Positions 44,310-52,769 of a DNA stretch of 64,000 nucleotides are shown piece by piece; position 1 is the stretch's first letter, and every line of letters begins with the position of its first letter. The notes beneath the pieces are model-generated. The model made no database searches. It was not told the DNA's origin and saw nothing but the letters and a program-made list of their open reading frames with translations. The DNA lies in assembly GCA_035388585.1 (NCBI GenBank), contig DAOOQE010000003.1:6224-70223 (forward strand), written 5' to 3'. A program made the position numbers and the translations under genes. The DNA is from CAG-492 sp035388585 (GTDB lineage Bacteria > Bacillota > Clostridia > TANB77 > CAG-508).

Positions 44310-45696
44310 TATCATCTACCTCCCCTTTAAAGTACCACATATGATCTGAAATAATTTTTGAACTAACTATTTTGCCTATCAAATAGTTTTCTCCTTCAAA
44401 ATTAACAATCTTATTTGTTTCAGTTCTTCCTGTTAAAATATTTTCATTATACCTACTCTTTCCTTCTACTAGAATTTTTTGAATAGTACCTAAATATTTT
44501 TTATTATTTTCTTCTATATGACTTTCTGCTAAAGATTTTAATTTATTAAATCTCTTATGTTTAACATCTTCTGAAATCTGTTCATCCATAATATCAGCTG
44601 GAGTTCCTACTCTTCTAGAATAAATAAACATATAAACTTGCTCAAAATGAACCTTGCTAACAACATCTAATGTGTCTTCAAAATCTTTTTCTGTTTCACC
44701 TGGGAAACCAACTATTATATCTGTTGAAAAAACAACACCTGGAATATTTTTTTTCATTTTATCTACTAATTCTAGATACTGTTCCTTAGTATATTTTCTA
44801 TTCATTTTATTTAATATATTTGTACTACCTGATTGTACAGGTAAATGAATTATTTTACAAACTTTTTCACAATCTCTTATTGCTTCTATCACATCCATTG
44901 TAAAATCCTTTGGATGAGGAGAAATAAATCTTATTCTTTCAATACCTTTTATGTTATTTACTTGTCTTAATAAATCAGCAAATGTATATATTCCTAAATT
45001 TCCATTTCCTTTATATGAATTAACATTTTGACCTAAAAGTGTTATTTCCTTATAACCGTTTTTTGCAATATCTGTTATTTCATTTATAATATCTTTAGGA
45101 TCTCTACTTCTTTCTCTTCCTCTCACATATGGAACTATACAATAACTACAAAAATTATTACATCCATTTATAATTGTTACAGAAGCTTTTATATTATCAT
45201 TTCTAACAATTGGAAGTCCTTCAATTATTTCTCCATCTATATCTAAAATATCCTCTATTTTTTTATTTTCTACAACAGATTCATACATATCTTTTGGAAA
45301 TTGATGCAATGTGTGAGTTCCAAAAATAATATCTATAAATTTATAGCTTTTCTTAATTTTGTCTACAATATGTTTTTCTTGCATCATACAACCACCAATT
45401 GCAATAATAGTTCCTCTTTTTTCTTTTATTAGTTTAACCTCTCCTATTTTTCCAAACAATTTTTCTTCTGCATTTTCTCTTACACAACATGTGTTAAATA
45501 CTACTAAATCAGATTCCTGTAAATTATCTGTTTTACTGTATCCCATCTTTTCTATCATACCACAAAGTTTTTCTGAATCATTCTCATTTAATTGACATCC
45601 CATTGTTAATATAAAATATTTTAATTTTTTATTATTATTTAGTTTATAAATTTTATCTAAATATTCCATTTGATTTTCTATATTTAATTTATCCAA
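44302..45696 (-). CDS. miaB: tRNA-2-methylthio-N6-dimethylallyladenosine synthase MiaB
   Basis: A 464-residue radical SAM methylthiotransferase that modifies A37 of tRNAs reading UNN codons. The N-terminal domain holds three cluster cysteines (LTMGCQLNENDSE, VVFNTCCVRENAEEK, GGCMMQEKH). The radical SAM motif is CNNFCSYCIVPYVRGRERSR. A C-terminal TRAM domain closes the protein (LVEGKSRYNENILTGRTETN). It starts with TTG at 45696, supported by AGGAGG 5 nt upstream; the first ATG is nine codons later. mutS follows with an 8-nt overlap, a common clostridial arrangement. Confidence 0.95.
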   Translation of the reverse strand: MDKLNIENQMEYLDKIYKLNNNKKLKYFILTMGCQLNENDSEKLCGMIEKMGYSKTDNLQESDLVVFNTCCVRENAEEKLFGKIGEVKLIKEKRGTIIAIGGCMMQEKHIVDKIKKSYKFIDIIFGTHTLHQFPKDMYESVVENKKIEDILDIDGEIIEGLPIVRNDNIKASVTIINGCNNFCSYCIVPYVRGRERSRDPKDIINEITDIAKNGYKEITLLGQNVNSYKGNGNLGIYTFADLLRQVNNIKGIERIRFISPHPKDFTMDVIEAIRDCEKVCKIIHLPVQSGSTNILNKMNRKYTKEQYLELVDKMKKNIPGVVFSTDIIVGFPGETEKDFEDTLDVVSKVHFEQVYMFIYSRRVGTPADIMDEQISEDVKHKRFNKLKSLAESHIEENNKKYLGTIQKILVEGKSRYNENILTGRTETNKIVNFEGENYLIGKIVSSKIISDHMWYFKGEVDDNG

Positions 45697-45778
45697 AGTT
45701 TCCTCCTATTTTATCTAATAAATTTATTTTAACTTATATACATGTTTTTTCTTACTTTTAAAACTGATATTCCTGCAA

Positions 45779-45819
45779 CTAGATTAATTGGTGTTGGTAC
45801 GCCATAATAATTAATCTAG
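45779..45819. repeat. Inverted repeat with nested inner stem
   Basis: CTAGATTAATT and AATTAATCTAG form a perfect 11-bp stem. Inside it, GGTG and CGCC form a second short stem around a TTGGTA loop. It has no T-tract and lies about 85 nt upstream of miaB, so it could be a leader RNA structure or a mobile-sequence relic. Confidence 0.6.
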
Positions 45820-46143
45820 AATTTATTTAAACTTATATATTTATTTATACTACATAATCCTCCAAATATGGATAATTAATAATATTTTATTAATTATTAC
45901 TAATATTTCTATATTTTCTAGTGTTTTTTAAACTTCTATATTTATTTATGCTAAACTATCTTCCAAAAATCAAAAATCAATAATCAATAATAGTTTATTT
46001 AAGATATTTTATACTAAAATAGCTATTTTTTCAAGTATTTTAGCTTATTTATACATATATTTTAGGTTCTTTTACAATTGCAGTTATTGTTACAAAATTG
46101 CAAATACTTTTTTACTTTAACTATATTTTTACTTATTTATACA

Positions 46144-46171
46144 TAAAAAAAATAGCTGTAAAAGCTATTTT
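46144..46171 (-). terminator. Rho-independent terminator after rpmE
   Basis: AAAATAGCT and AGCTATTTT pair over 9 bp with a 5-nt loop; a further T-run follows on the minus strand. It lies 17 nt past the rpmE stop. Confidence 0.85.
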
Positions 46172-46187
46172 CTCTATATTAGATTGC

Positions 46188-46388
46188 TTACGCAATACCA
46201 AATTTCTTTTTGAATTTTTCTGATCTTCCACCTGTTGTTTCTCTTTTTAAGTTTCCTGTCCATACTGGATGGCAATTTGAACATATATCAACTTTCATAT
46301 CACCTTTAGTTGAGTTTGTTTTAAATTCTTTACCACATGCACATACTATTGTTGATTCGTTATAATTTGGATGTATTCCTTCTCTCAT
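46188..46388 (-). CDS. rpmE: 50S ribosomal protein L31 (zinc-binding form)
   Basis: A 66-residue ribosomal protein. The four zinc-ligand cysteines of the C+ form are present: CAC at 16 and 18, and CSNC at 36 and 39. The family phrases MREGIHPNY and CHPVWTGNLKRE are clear. Because it keeps the zinc site, it is probably the zinc-replete version; a second cysteine-free paralogue could exist elsewhere. A terminator follows directly. Confidence 0.96.
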   Translation of the reverse strand: MREGIHPNYNESTIVCACGKEFKTNSTKGDMKVDICSNCHPVWTGNLKRETTGGRSEKFKKKFGIA

Positions 46389-46515
46389 TTATATTCACCT
46401 CTCCCTTATAAAATAAAATAACTGTTCTATATGATATCATATATTTTATTATTTTTCAATACTTTTTGAGTATTTTTTAATTTATTATTTTTTCTGATTA
46501 GTTATGTATTAATTA

Positions 46516-46680
46516 CTATTTATTCTTTTTGGCATTTTGTTGTTTTTCATAAACATATTGAGCTGAAGATTGTAATTCAGCTTTAAGTGATGTTTTATAA
46601 ACCAATTTGCTCACTACATTAAATAGACAAGCAACTATTAAGATAAATAGCAATAATTTTTTCCAAATTTTAGCTAGCAT
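46516..46680 (-). CDS. 54-residue single-pass membrane protein
   Basis: A small gene with full expression signals. The ATG at 46680 follows GGGGAG by 7 nt, and a consensus promoter lies at 46710-46739. The product starts MLAKIWKKLLLFILIVACLF, a basic start and membrane helix (about 9-24). A charged cytoplasmic or external tail follows, rich in Lys, Gln and Ser (LQSSAQYVYEKQQNAKKNK). It stops with TAG at 46516. I do not recognise a family. It stands divergent from the broken lipoprotein gene, with a 26-bp palindrome between them. Confidence 0.7.
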   Translation of the reverse strand: MLAKIWKKLLLFILIVACLFNVVSKLVYKTSLKAELQSSAQYVYEKQQNAKKNK

Positions 46681-46709
46681 ATCTTCACTCCCCTTTTTCA
46701 GATAACTCT

Positions 46710-46739
46710 ATTATATACTATTTTAAACTGAATTGTCAA
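46710..46739 (-). promoter_or_regulatory. Consensus promoter of the 54-residue protein gene
   Basis: On the minus strand, a perfect TTGACA and a perfect TATAAT are separated by 18 bp. It is one of the best promoter matches in the window. Confidence 0.7.
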
Positions 46740-46764
46740 TCAATCTTCTTTTTTTGTTTTTTAT

Positions 46765-46790
46765 AAATGATAATATAAATATTATCATTT
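46765..46790. promoter_or_regulatory. 26-bp palindrome between divergent genes
   Basis: AAATGATAATAT and ATATTATCATTT are perfect 12-bp arms around AA. It sits between the promoter of the 54-residue protein and the start of the broken lipoprotein gene, a position fitting an operator. It could also be an A/T palindrome without function. Confidence 0.4.
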
Positions 46791-46824
46791 AATTAGATCA
46801 TAATAATGCTAAAAAGGAGGAATT

Positions 46825-47009
46825 ATGCTAAAAAGAATTTTTTTAATATTTATTTTATCGACTCTTATTTTTTACTATGTGGATGTTCCAAAACAGAAAA
46901 CAAAAATAAAAATCTAAATACTTATAAAAATACTTGTGATCCCACCATCTTAGATAAAAATAGCTTGAATATAGAAATTTTTATTTATAAAGCTTTTATA
47001 TTTATATAG
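46825..47009 (+). pseudogene. Small lipoprotein gene with a frameshift in its signal sequence
   Basis: ATG at 46825 follows GGAGG by 5 nt and begins a signal peptide, MLKRIFLIFILSTLIF. The frame then gives a meaningless tail and stops after about 30 codons. The adjacent frame reads the lipobox LLCGCS followed by a charged region (KTENKNKNLN) to a stop at 47009. One extra T in the T6 tract at 46868-46873 would join them into a 61-residue lipoprotein. So the gene is broken, phase-variable, or affected by a sequence error. ATGCTAAAAAG is duplicated around the ribosome site (46806 and 46825). The function is unknown. Confidence 0.6.
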
Positions 47010-47023
47010 CATTTTTATTTATT

Positions 47024-48340
47024 CTATTTCTTTAGTTCCATTACAGTATCTTCTAATTTAAGTGTCTTTTGTTCACCTGTTTTCATATTTTTTAAAGAAA
47101 CTACATTATTAGCAATTTCATCTTCTCCAATAACAATAACATAAGGAATGTTTAGTCTATTAGCATATTTAAACTGATTTTTTATTTTTACATTATCTGT
47201 ATAAAGTAAAGTATTTATACCATTTTTTCTCAATTCAGATGCTATTCTAATGCTTTTGGAAAAATCATCAACCATAGATATTACCATAACCTTAGAAATT
47301 GATTTATCATCAGCATTAATTATTTTTTTATCATTTAATTGAAAAAATAATCTTGTAAGTCCTATTGCAATACCAACTCCAGGTAATTTTTTATCAGAAT
47401 AATATTCAGCTAGATTATCGTATCTACCACCTGAACATACACTTCCTAAACTTTTATATTCATTTAAAAATGTTTCATACACTGTTCCAGTATAATAATC
47501 TAAACCTCTTGCTATTGTTAAATCAATATTGAAATTTTTTTCTGGAACACCAAAAAATCTTACATTATCTAAAACAAACTTTAACTCATATAGACCAGTT
47601 TTAAAAATATCATCATTTATCTGTAGATTATTTAATTCTGATATAATTTCATCTGGAGAACCTTTTATGTCCAAAAATTCAGATATTTTGCAAATCTTTA
47701 TATCTGAGATACCAAGTAGCTTTATTTGCTCAAGAACATTTTCTTTACCAATCTTTTCTATTTTATCTATTATTTTAAGTATATTTCCACTTTGCTCTAA
47801 TAAATCTAAACTTGAAAAAAGACCACTTAATATTTTTCTATTATTAATACTTATTGTAAAATCTTCAAATCCAAGATCTTTTATTGTTGAATATATTATA
47901 CTTGGAATTTCAGCATCATTTATTAAGCTTAGTTCTCCTTCCCCTATAATATCTATATCGCATTGATAAAATTCACGAAATCTACCTCTTTGGGCTTTTT
48001 CACCTCTATAAACCTTTCCAATTTGGTATCTTCTAAAAGGAAAAGATAATTGAGAATAATATTGAGTTACATATTTTGCAAGTGGCACTGTTAAATCAAA
48101 CCTTAATGCAAGATTATTATCTCCTTTTTCAAAACTATATATTTGTTTTTCTGTTTCTCCTCCAGCCTTAGCTAAAAGTACTTCTGCCGACTCAATTATT
48201 GGAGTGTCTAATGGTAAAAAACCATATTTTTCATATGATTTTTGTATTTTTTCTCTTACTTCATTAAACAATATTTGCTCATTTGGCAATAACTCCATAA
48301 ATCCTGGTAATGTTTTTGGTACTATTTTATTTTGCTTCAT
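47024..48340 (-). CDS. hisS: Histidyl-tRNA synthetase
   Basis: A 438-residue class II synthetase. Motif 2 is visible in SFPFRRYQIGKVYRGEKAQ and RGRFREFYQCDIDIIG. The histidine-specific signature LDYYTGTVYETF and motif 3 region (LPGVGIAIGLTRLFF) are present. The C-terminal anticodon-binding domain is about 340-430 (KVMVISMVDDFSKSIRIASE). These catalytic motifs make a true HisRS more likely than HisZ, and no his biosynthesis genes are nearby. A TTGACA promoter lies upstream. I saw no T-box leader. Confidence 0.95.
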   Translation of the reverse strand: MKQNKIVPKTLPGFMELLPNEQILFNEVREKIQKSYEKYGFLPLDTPIIESAEVLLAKAGGETEKQIYSFEKGDNNLALRFDLTVPLAKYVTQYYSQLSFPFRRYQIGKVYRGEKAQRGRFREFYQCDIDIIGEGELSLINDAEIPSIIYSTIKDLGFEDFTISINNRKILSGLFSSLDLLEQSGNILKIIDKIEKIGKENVLEQIKLLGISDIKICKISEFLDIKGSPDEIISELNNLQINDDIFKTGLYELKFVLDNVRFFGVPEKNFNIDLTIARGLDYYTGTVYETFLNEYKSLGSVCSGGRYDNLAEYYSDKKLPGVGIAIGLTRLFFQLNDKKIINADDKSISKVMVISMVDDFSKSIRIASELRKNGINTLLYTDNVKIKNQFKYANRLNIPYVIVIGEDEIANNVVSLKNMKTGEQKTLKLEDTVMELKK

Positions 48341-48370
48341 TTTTATTTACCTCTCTTAAATTATATACAT

Positions 48371-48399
48371 ATTTTACTATAATTTAAAATTTTTGTCAA
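48371..48399 (-). promoter_or_regulatory. Predicted hisS promoter
   Basis: On the minus strand, TTGACA and TAAAAT are separated by 17 bp. The -35 box touches the T-tract of the preceding gene's terminator. Confidence 0.65.
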
Positions 48400-48434
48400 T
48401 AAAAACAGCAAGGCCAAATAGGTCTTGCTGTTTT
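48400..48434 (-). terminator. Rho-independent terminator upstream of hisS
   Basis: AAAACAGCAAGGCC and GGTCTTGCTGTTTT form a stem of about 14 bp with one G-U pair and a 5-nt loop. A T5 tract follows on the minus strand. It ends the transcript of the unknown gene at 48554-49837. Confidence 0.88.
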
Positions 48435-48553
48435 ATAATACATAAATTAAGAAATATTTTTTTAATATTAAAATAATTTATATAATATTAAATTAGTTAC
48501 TTAACACAAGAAAATTTAAAAGATTTTTTAGACAAAATTTAGGTTTATTAAAA

Positions 48554-49837
48554 TTAAATCAATTCTTCTAATATCTTTTCTGCTAAATCAATAAAGTCCT
48601 TATAATCGTTTATTTCAAATAAACAAAGATTGTCTAATGAAATAACTTTTTTAATTAAATAACTATAACATAATTGATTGTATTTTACCAAATAATAGGA
48701 ATTTTCAAATCTTGCTGCTTCTTGTAAATTTAGATTTGAAAACTCATAAAACCACTTTTTATTGGTCTCATAATTAATAGTATATTTATCATTTTTAAAA
48801 TTATAAATTGAACATGATTTATCTGAGTCAGATAAATGTTTGTTCACTTGAAAATCCGCAATTCTAATTATATCTGCAATACCATATTTCATATTGCATG
48901 TAATATTGCAAGTATTACCGCTTATTTGTGCAATATACTTATTACACTTAAAAGATATTTCAATATTGCAATCACTTATCAAGTTTTTATTAACTATTTT
49001 CCATCCGGATTTCTCATTAAAAGAGAAATCATAATCATCATTTACAATTTCTACTTCTGAAAGTTTTCCTTTGGAAATTTTAACCTTTTTTTTGATATTA
49101 ATATCTGAATCATTATACTCAATTGAAATAATATTCTTGCTTATTTTAGAATTTTGAAAATCATAGTTTTTTAAAATTCTATAAATTTTCAAAAAATCAA
49201 ATTCAGATTTCTTTAATTCAGTTGATATTTCTGCGAAATTCTCTTCAAATGTAAAATCATATGAAAAAACTGTAATTGTTATAGATAATCTTTTTTTTCC
49301 CTTTATGGATTCTCTGATATAAGTTTTTTTATTAAATATTTCTATACAATAATTTGAACTATCAAAAATTTGCATTATCTTTTCATTACCTGTAGTATTA
49401 AAATAAAAATAGTTATTATCTCTATGTATTCCTATTTCAATAATATCTGGGTTTTCACCTATAATAATTCCAAATTCATTTTCAGAGCTGGGTGAGTTTG
49501 CTATAAACTCTAACCCGTTATTTGGATTCAAATCAATATTGCTTTTTATTTCTTTTAATGTCTTATTATGAGAAATTCCAATAATTGTAATGGGGAGACT
49601 AATATTATGTCTATTAAACAAATAGTTTATTTCATCCCGTAAATTATCAACTATTCTTTTAGTTTTTCCTATACCAAAAAATTGAGAGTATAGAAGATTT
49701 ATTATTTCTGTTGCCATAGAATTGTTACTTGATAAATTTGCATTTGTAGGAGACACAATTATTCCTAATTTTTCTAAAAACTGTTTTTTCTTGCAAATTG
49801 TATTTTGTTTTTCTTCACATTTCAAATTACCAAACAT
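48554..49837 (-). CDS. Hypothetical cytoplasmic protein
   Basis: 427 residues with no signal peptide and no membrane helix. The middle is rich in alternating beta-type segments (ISITITVFSYDF, IDSDINIKKKVKI and similar), with Asn, Ile, Ser and Lys common. The N-terminus has cysteines in NLKCEEKQNTICKKK, and more occur later in NTCNITCNMKYG; they are not arranged as an obvious zinc site. AGGAGG-like GGAGG precedes the ATG. It lies between hisS and rnr on the same strand and has its own terminator. I do not recognise a family and assign no function. Confidence 0.7.
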   Translation of the reverse strand: MFGNLKCEEKQNTICKKKQFLEKLGIIVSPTNANLSSNNSMATEIINLLYSQFFGIGKTKRIVDNLRDEINYLFNRHNISLPITIIGISHNKTLKEIKSNIDLNPNNGLEFIANSPSSENEFGIIIGENPDIIEIGIHRDNNYFYFNTTGNEKIMQIFDSSNYCIEIFNKKTYIRESIKGKKRLSITITVFSYDFTFEENFAEISTELKKSEFDFLKIYRILKNYDFQNSKISKNIISIEYNDSDINIKKKVKISKGKLSEVEIVNDDYDFSFNEKSGWKIVNKNLISDCNIEISFKCNKYIAQISGNTCNITCNMKYGIADIIRIADFQVNKHLSDSDKSCSIYNFKNDKYTINYETNKKWFYEFSNLNLQEAARFENSYYLVKYNQLCYSYLIKKVISLDNLCLFEINDYKDFIDLAEKILEELI

Positions 49838-49906
49838 TTTTTATTCCTCCATTTTTTTCAAATTATTGAAAAATTTTATATAAATTTCTTATAAGTATGG
49901 ATTATA

Positions 49907-51943
49907 TCATATATTTTGCACTTTATCAACTATTTCAAATGAAACCCTTCTTAATTCTTTATTTGCTTCAATAACTTTAATTTTTACTTTATCTCCTATT
50001 TTATAAACCTTTTTTGTTTTCTCTCCAATCAAAGTTTTTCTTGTTTCATTATATTCAAAATATTCTTTTCCTAAGTTTTCAAATCTAATCAATCCTTCAA
50101 CTGTATTTTCTAGTTCTACAAATGCTCCAAATGATGTTATATTAGATATAATGCCATCAAACTCTTGTCCAATTTTTGATTGCATAAATTCTGCTTTTTT
50201 TATATCAACACTATCTCTTTCTACCTTTTGAGCTATTTTTTCTCTAATTGAAGAACTTTCTGAATATTTAATAGCTAGATTTGTATATTTCTCAACATCA
50301 TTACTTTCCATTAAATAATTTTCATCTAAGTATTTTGATATTATTCTATGAATAAATAAATCAGGATATCTTCTTATTGGAGATGTGAAATGACAATAGT
50401 ATTTGCTCGCAATTCCAAAATGACCTTTATTTTCATTTTCATATCTTGCCACTTTTAGTGTTCTCAAAATTAAATTTGAAACAACTCTATCTTCTGGTTT
50501 ACCTTTTACTTGTTCTAAAACTTCTGAAAAGGCTTTTGGATGAATATTCTCTTTACTTGCTTTAATCTTATATCCAAGATTATATAAAAATTTATTTAAC
50601 TCATTAATTTTTTCTATATCTGGTTCTTCGTGAACTCTATATATAAAAGGTGCTTCTAACCAATAAAATTTTTCTGCTACAACCTCATTTGCAAGTAGCA
50701 TAAATTGCTCAATAATTTCATTTGCAAATGAAACCTCATATTTTTTAACATTAATAGCTATACCATTTTTATCTAATATAATTTTACTTTCTGGAACATC
50801 TAAATCTAAGCTTCCCTCTTTCATCCTTTTTGCCTTTAAGATTTTTGCCAATTCTTCCATTGTTTTAAAGTGCTTAGTATATTTTTTGTATTTTTCAACA
50901 ATTTGTATTTCATCATTTGTACATTCCTCTTTATTTAATGATTTTAGAATTACAGAAACATCATTATAACTCATTCTTTCTGTAACTCTTATAATGCTTT
51001 TTCTTATATCAGATGAAATAACTTTTCCTTGTGAATCGATTTCCATTATAGCTGAAAGTGATAATCTATCCTCTTTTGCATTTAAACTACATATTCCATT
51101 TGATAATTCTTTTGGTAGCATTGGAATAACTCTGTCCATCATATATACACTTGTTCCTCTTATTATTGCCTCATTATCTAAATCTGACCCTTCCTTAACA
51201 TACGCACTTACATCTGCTATATGAACACCTAAAATATATTTTCCCGAATCTGTTTTTTCTATATAGATTGCATCATCTAAATCTTTAGCATCTTCCCCAT
51301 CAATAGTAAAAATCTCTTTATCTCTTAAATCAAGTCTATTGCGTGTTTCATTATTGTTAATTATTTTACTTACTTTTTTTGCTTCACTAATTACTGTATC
51401 TGGAAACTCATATGGAAGATTATATTCTTTTACAAGAGAAAGCATATCTACTCCAGACTCATCAGCTTTTCCTATTACCTCCAAAATTTCTCCTTCAGGC
51501 TTTTTACCTTTTGGGTCATATTTTGTTATTCCTACTAATACTTTGCTTTTGTCAGATGCTCCATTAAATTTACTTTTTGAGATAAAGATATCTGTTCCAA
51601 ATTTTCTATCATCTGGCACAACAAAACCAAAATTTTTACTTTTTTGGAATGTCCCTACTAAAGTGTTTTTCTCATGTTTAACTATTTCAATTATTTTACC
51701 TTCTCTATGAAGATTTTCCTTTTCTATTTTATCTTGAATTATAGTTTTATCAGTATTTTTTGTTTTTTCTTTATCATTATTTTTATATTCATATACTTTA
51801 ACTTTAACAATATCTCCATTTAAAGCTTTTTTTGTGTTTATAGAAGATATAAATATTTCTTCATCTTCTCCATCAATTTTCACAAATCCAAAACCTTTCG
51901 AATTAGCTTTAAATACTCCTTGTAGTTCATGATTATTTTTCAT
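49907..51943 (-). CDS. rnr: Ribonuclease R
   Basis: A 678-residue 3'-to-5' exoribonuclease that degrades structured RNA and helps recycle trans-translation substrates. Cold-shock-like OB domains are at the N-terminus (GVFKANSKGFGFVKIDGEDE; then GTFQKSKNFGFVVPDDRKFG). The catalytic RNB domain (about 195-540) has the metal-binding run TIDGEDAKDLDDAI. An S1 domain ends the protein (GQEFDGIISNITSFGAFVEL). It is slightly shorter than E. coli RNase R but normal for clostridia. AAAGGAG precedes the ATG. secG lies upstream on the same strand; the secG-rnr-smpB cluster of other Firmicutes is only partly kept, since smpB is far away. Confidence 0.96.
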   Translation of the reverse strand: MKNNHELQGVFKANSKGFGFVKIDGEDEEIFISSINTKKALNGDIVKVKVYEYKNNDKEKTKNTDKTIIQDKIEKENLHREGKIIEIVKHEKNTLVGTFQKSKNFGFVVPDDRKFGTDIFISKSKFNGASDKSKVLVGITKYDPKGKKPEGEILEVIGKADESGVDMLSLVKEYNLPYEFPDTVISEAKKVSKIINNNETRNRLDLRDKEIFTIDGEDAKDLDDAIYIEKTDSGKYILGVHIADVSAYVKEGSDLDNEAIIRGTSVYMMDRVIPMLPKELSNGICSLNAKEDRLSLSAIMEIDSQGKVISSDIRKSIIRVTERMSYNDVSVILKSLNKEECTNDEIQIVEKYKKYTKHFKTMEELAKILKAKRMKEGSLDLDVPESKIILDKNGIAINVKKYEVSFANEIIEQFMLLANEVVAEKFYWLEAPFIYRVHEEPDIEKINELNKFLYNLGYKIKASKENIHPKAFSEVLEQVKGKPEDRVVSNLILRTLKVARYENENKGHFGIASKYYCHFTSPIRRYPDLFIHRIISKYLDENYLMESNDVEKYTNLAIKYSESSSIREKIAQKVERDSVDIKKAEFMQSKIGQEFDGIISNITSFGAFVELENTVEGLIRFENLGKEYFEYNETRKTLIGEKTKKVYKIGDKVKIKVIEANKELRRVSFEIVDKVQNI

Positions 51944-52012
51944 TTTTTCTCCTTTTTATTTTTATAAAATTATATACTTATTATTATTTAGCATTTTAAA
52001 ATTATTATTATA

Positions 52013-52106
52013 TATATTTTATACTTATAACTATTTAGTATTTTATAATTATTATCATTTATATTTTATACTTATAACTATTTTATATTTTATAATTATT
52101 AATATT
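52013..52106. repeat. 47-bp tandem repeat, two copies
   Basis: Units 52013-52059 and 52060-52106 match at 43 of 47 positions; the first 24 bases are identical. Further partial copies of the TTTTATAATTATTA core follow. Confidence 0.75.
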
Positions 52107-52226
52107 TACTATTTTATAATTATTAATATTTTATAATTTTTATTATCTAATTTCTTATAATAATTATTATCTATTTTTTTATACTTATTATTATTTAATT
52201 TTTTATAATTATTTGTCATATTATAA

Positions 52227-52279
52227 ATAAAAAGAGCAAATCAAATACTTTAGAATAAATAAAGTATTGTAATTTGCTC
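52227..52279 (-). terminator. Rho-independent terminator after secG
   Basis: GAGCAAAT-AATACTTT pairs with AAAGTATT-AATTTGCTC around a small bulge, giving about 16 bp. A T5 tract follows on the minus strand. It starts about 20 nt past the secG stop. Confidence 0.85.
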
Positions 52280-52300
52280 AAGTATTAATTTATATTTTAC

Positions 52301-52549
52301 CTATATTACATATAAAATTCCTAAAACTATTGAACCAATTATAAAAGCTATTGCTAATGTAACAGTTAATTTTTTTAATTTTCCTTTAGTTGTTCTACCT
52401 TTATTTTTTTCATAAAAATTATTAGTAGATGATCCTGTAATTGTTTCAGACGCTCCAGAAGCATCTTTAGTTTGTATTGTTGCAACTACTATTAATGCAA
52501 AACATATTAATATATAAATTACTAATACTATATTTTTTATTATTTCCAT
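52301..52549 (-). CDS. secG: Preprotein translocase subunit SecG
   Basis: An 82-residue membrane protein of the SecYEG channel. Two membrane helices (about 5-25 and 58-80) flank a short loop with the family-type sequence QTKDASGASETITGSSTNNF followed by RTTKGKLKKLT. The ATG at 52549 is chosen because GGAGAG lies 7 nt upstream; an earlier ATG adds five residues. It complements secA at 9950-12712. Confidence 0.9.
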   Translation of the reverse strand: MEIIKNIVLVIYILICFALIVVATIQTKDASGASETITGSSTNNFYEKNKGRTTKGKLKKLTVTLAIAFIIGSIVLGILYVI

Positions 52550-52585
52550 TATAACTCTCTCCATTCCTTAGCTATTTACTTTGTA

Positions 52586-52614
52586 ATTCTAACATAGTTT
52601 TTTTAAAATTGCAA
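52586..52614 (-). promoter_or_regulatory. Predicted secG promoter
   Basis: On the minus strand, TTGCAA and TAGAAT are separated by 17 bp and TG precedes the -10 (TGTTAGAAT). Confidence 0.55.
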
Positions 52615-52769
52615 CATATTATCAAACTAAATGTATATTACCATTTGTTCTATATAGTATTGTGTTAACTTATTTTAAAAATTATTTTTTTAATATGCAT
52701 TTTTTATCTTTAAAATAAACTATATTGGACATTTTAAATTTAAAAGCTTATAAGCTGAAAATTTTATCT

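Larger units (their letters stand above)
45697..46187. other. Intergenic region between rpmE and miaB
   Basis: No gene in 491 bp. Features are the structured inverted repeat at 45779-45819, the rpmE terminator at 46144-46171, and an imperfect 39-bp direct repeat (45829-45867 and 45930-45968, with an AAACTT...TATATTTATTTAT core). The rest is A/T-rich with no open frame I would trust. Confidence 0.6.
51944..52300. other. A/T-only intergenic region between secG and rnr
   Basis: No gene in 357 bp. It consists almost entirely of A/T sequence with a 47-bp tandem duplication (52013-52106), many TTTATAATTATT-like echoes, and the secG terminator at its secG end. Confidence 0.6.

Noticed and set aside
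46806..47009. Reading the 67-codon frame from 46806 as an intact gene
   Set aside because: Its ATG lies before the ribosome site rather than after it, and its N-terminus is not a signal peptide although a lipobox follows; a frameshift from the ATG at 46825 explains the data better.
48341..48553. T-box riboswitch before hisS (and before lysS)
   Set aside because: The gaps are too short and contain a terminator and a promoter rather than a specifier stem and T-box sequence.
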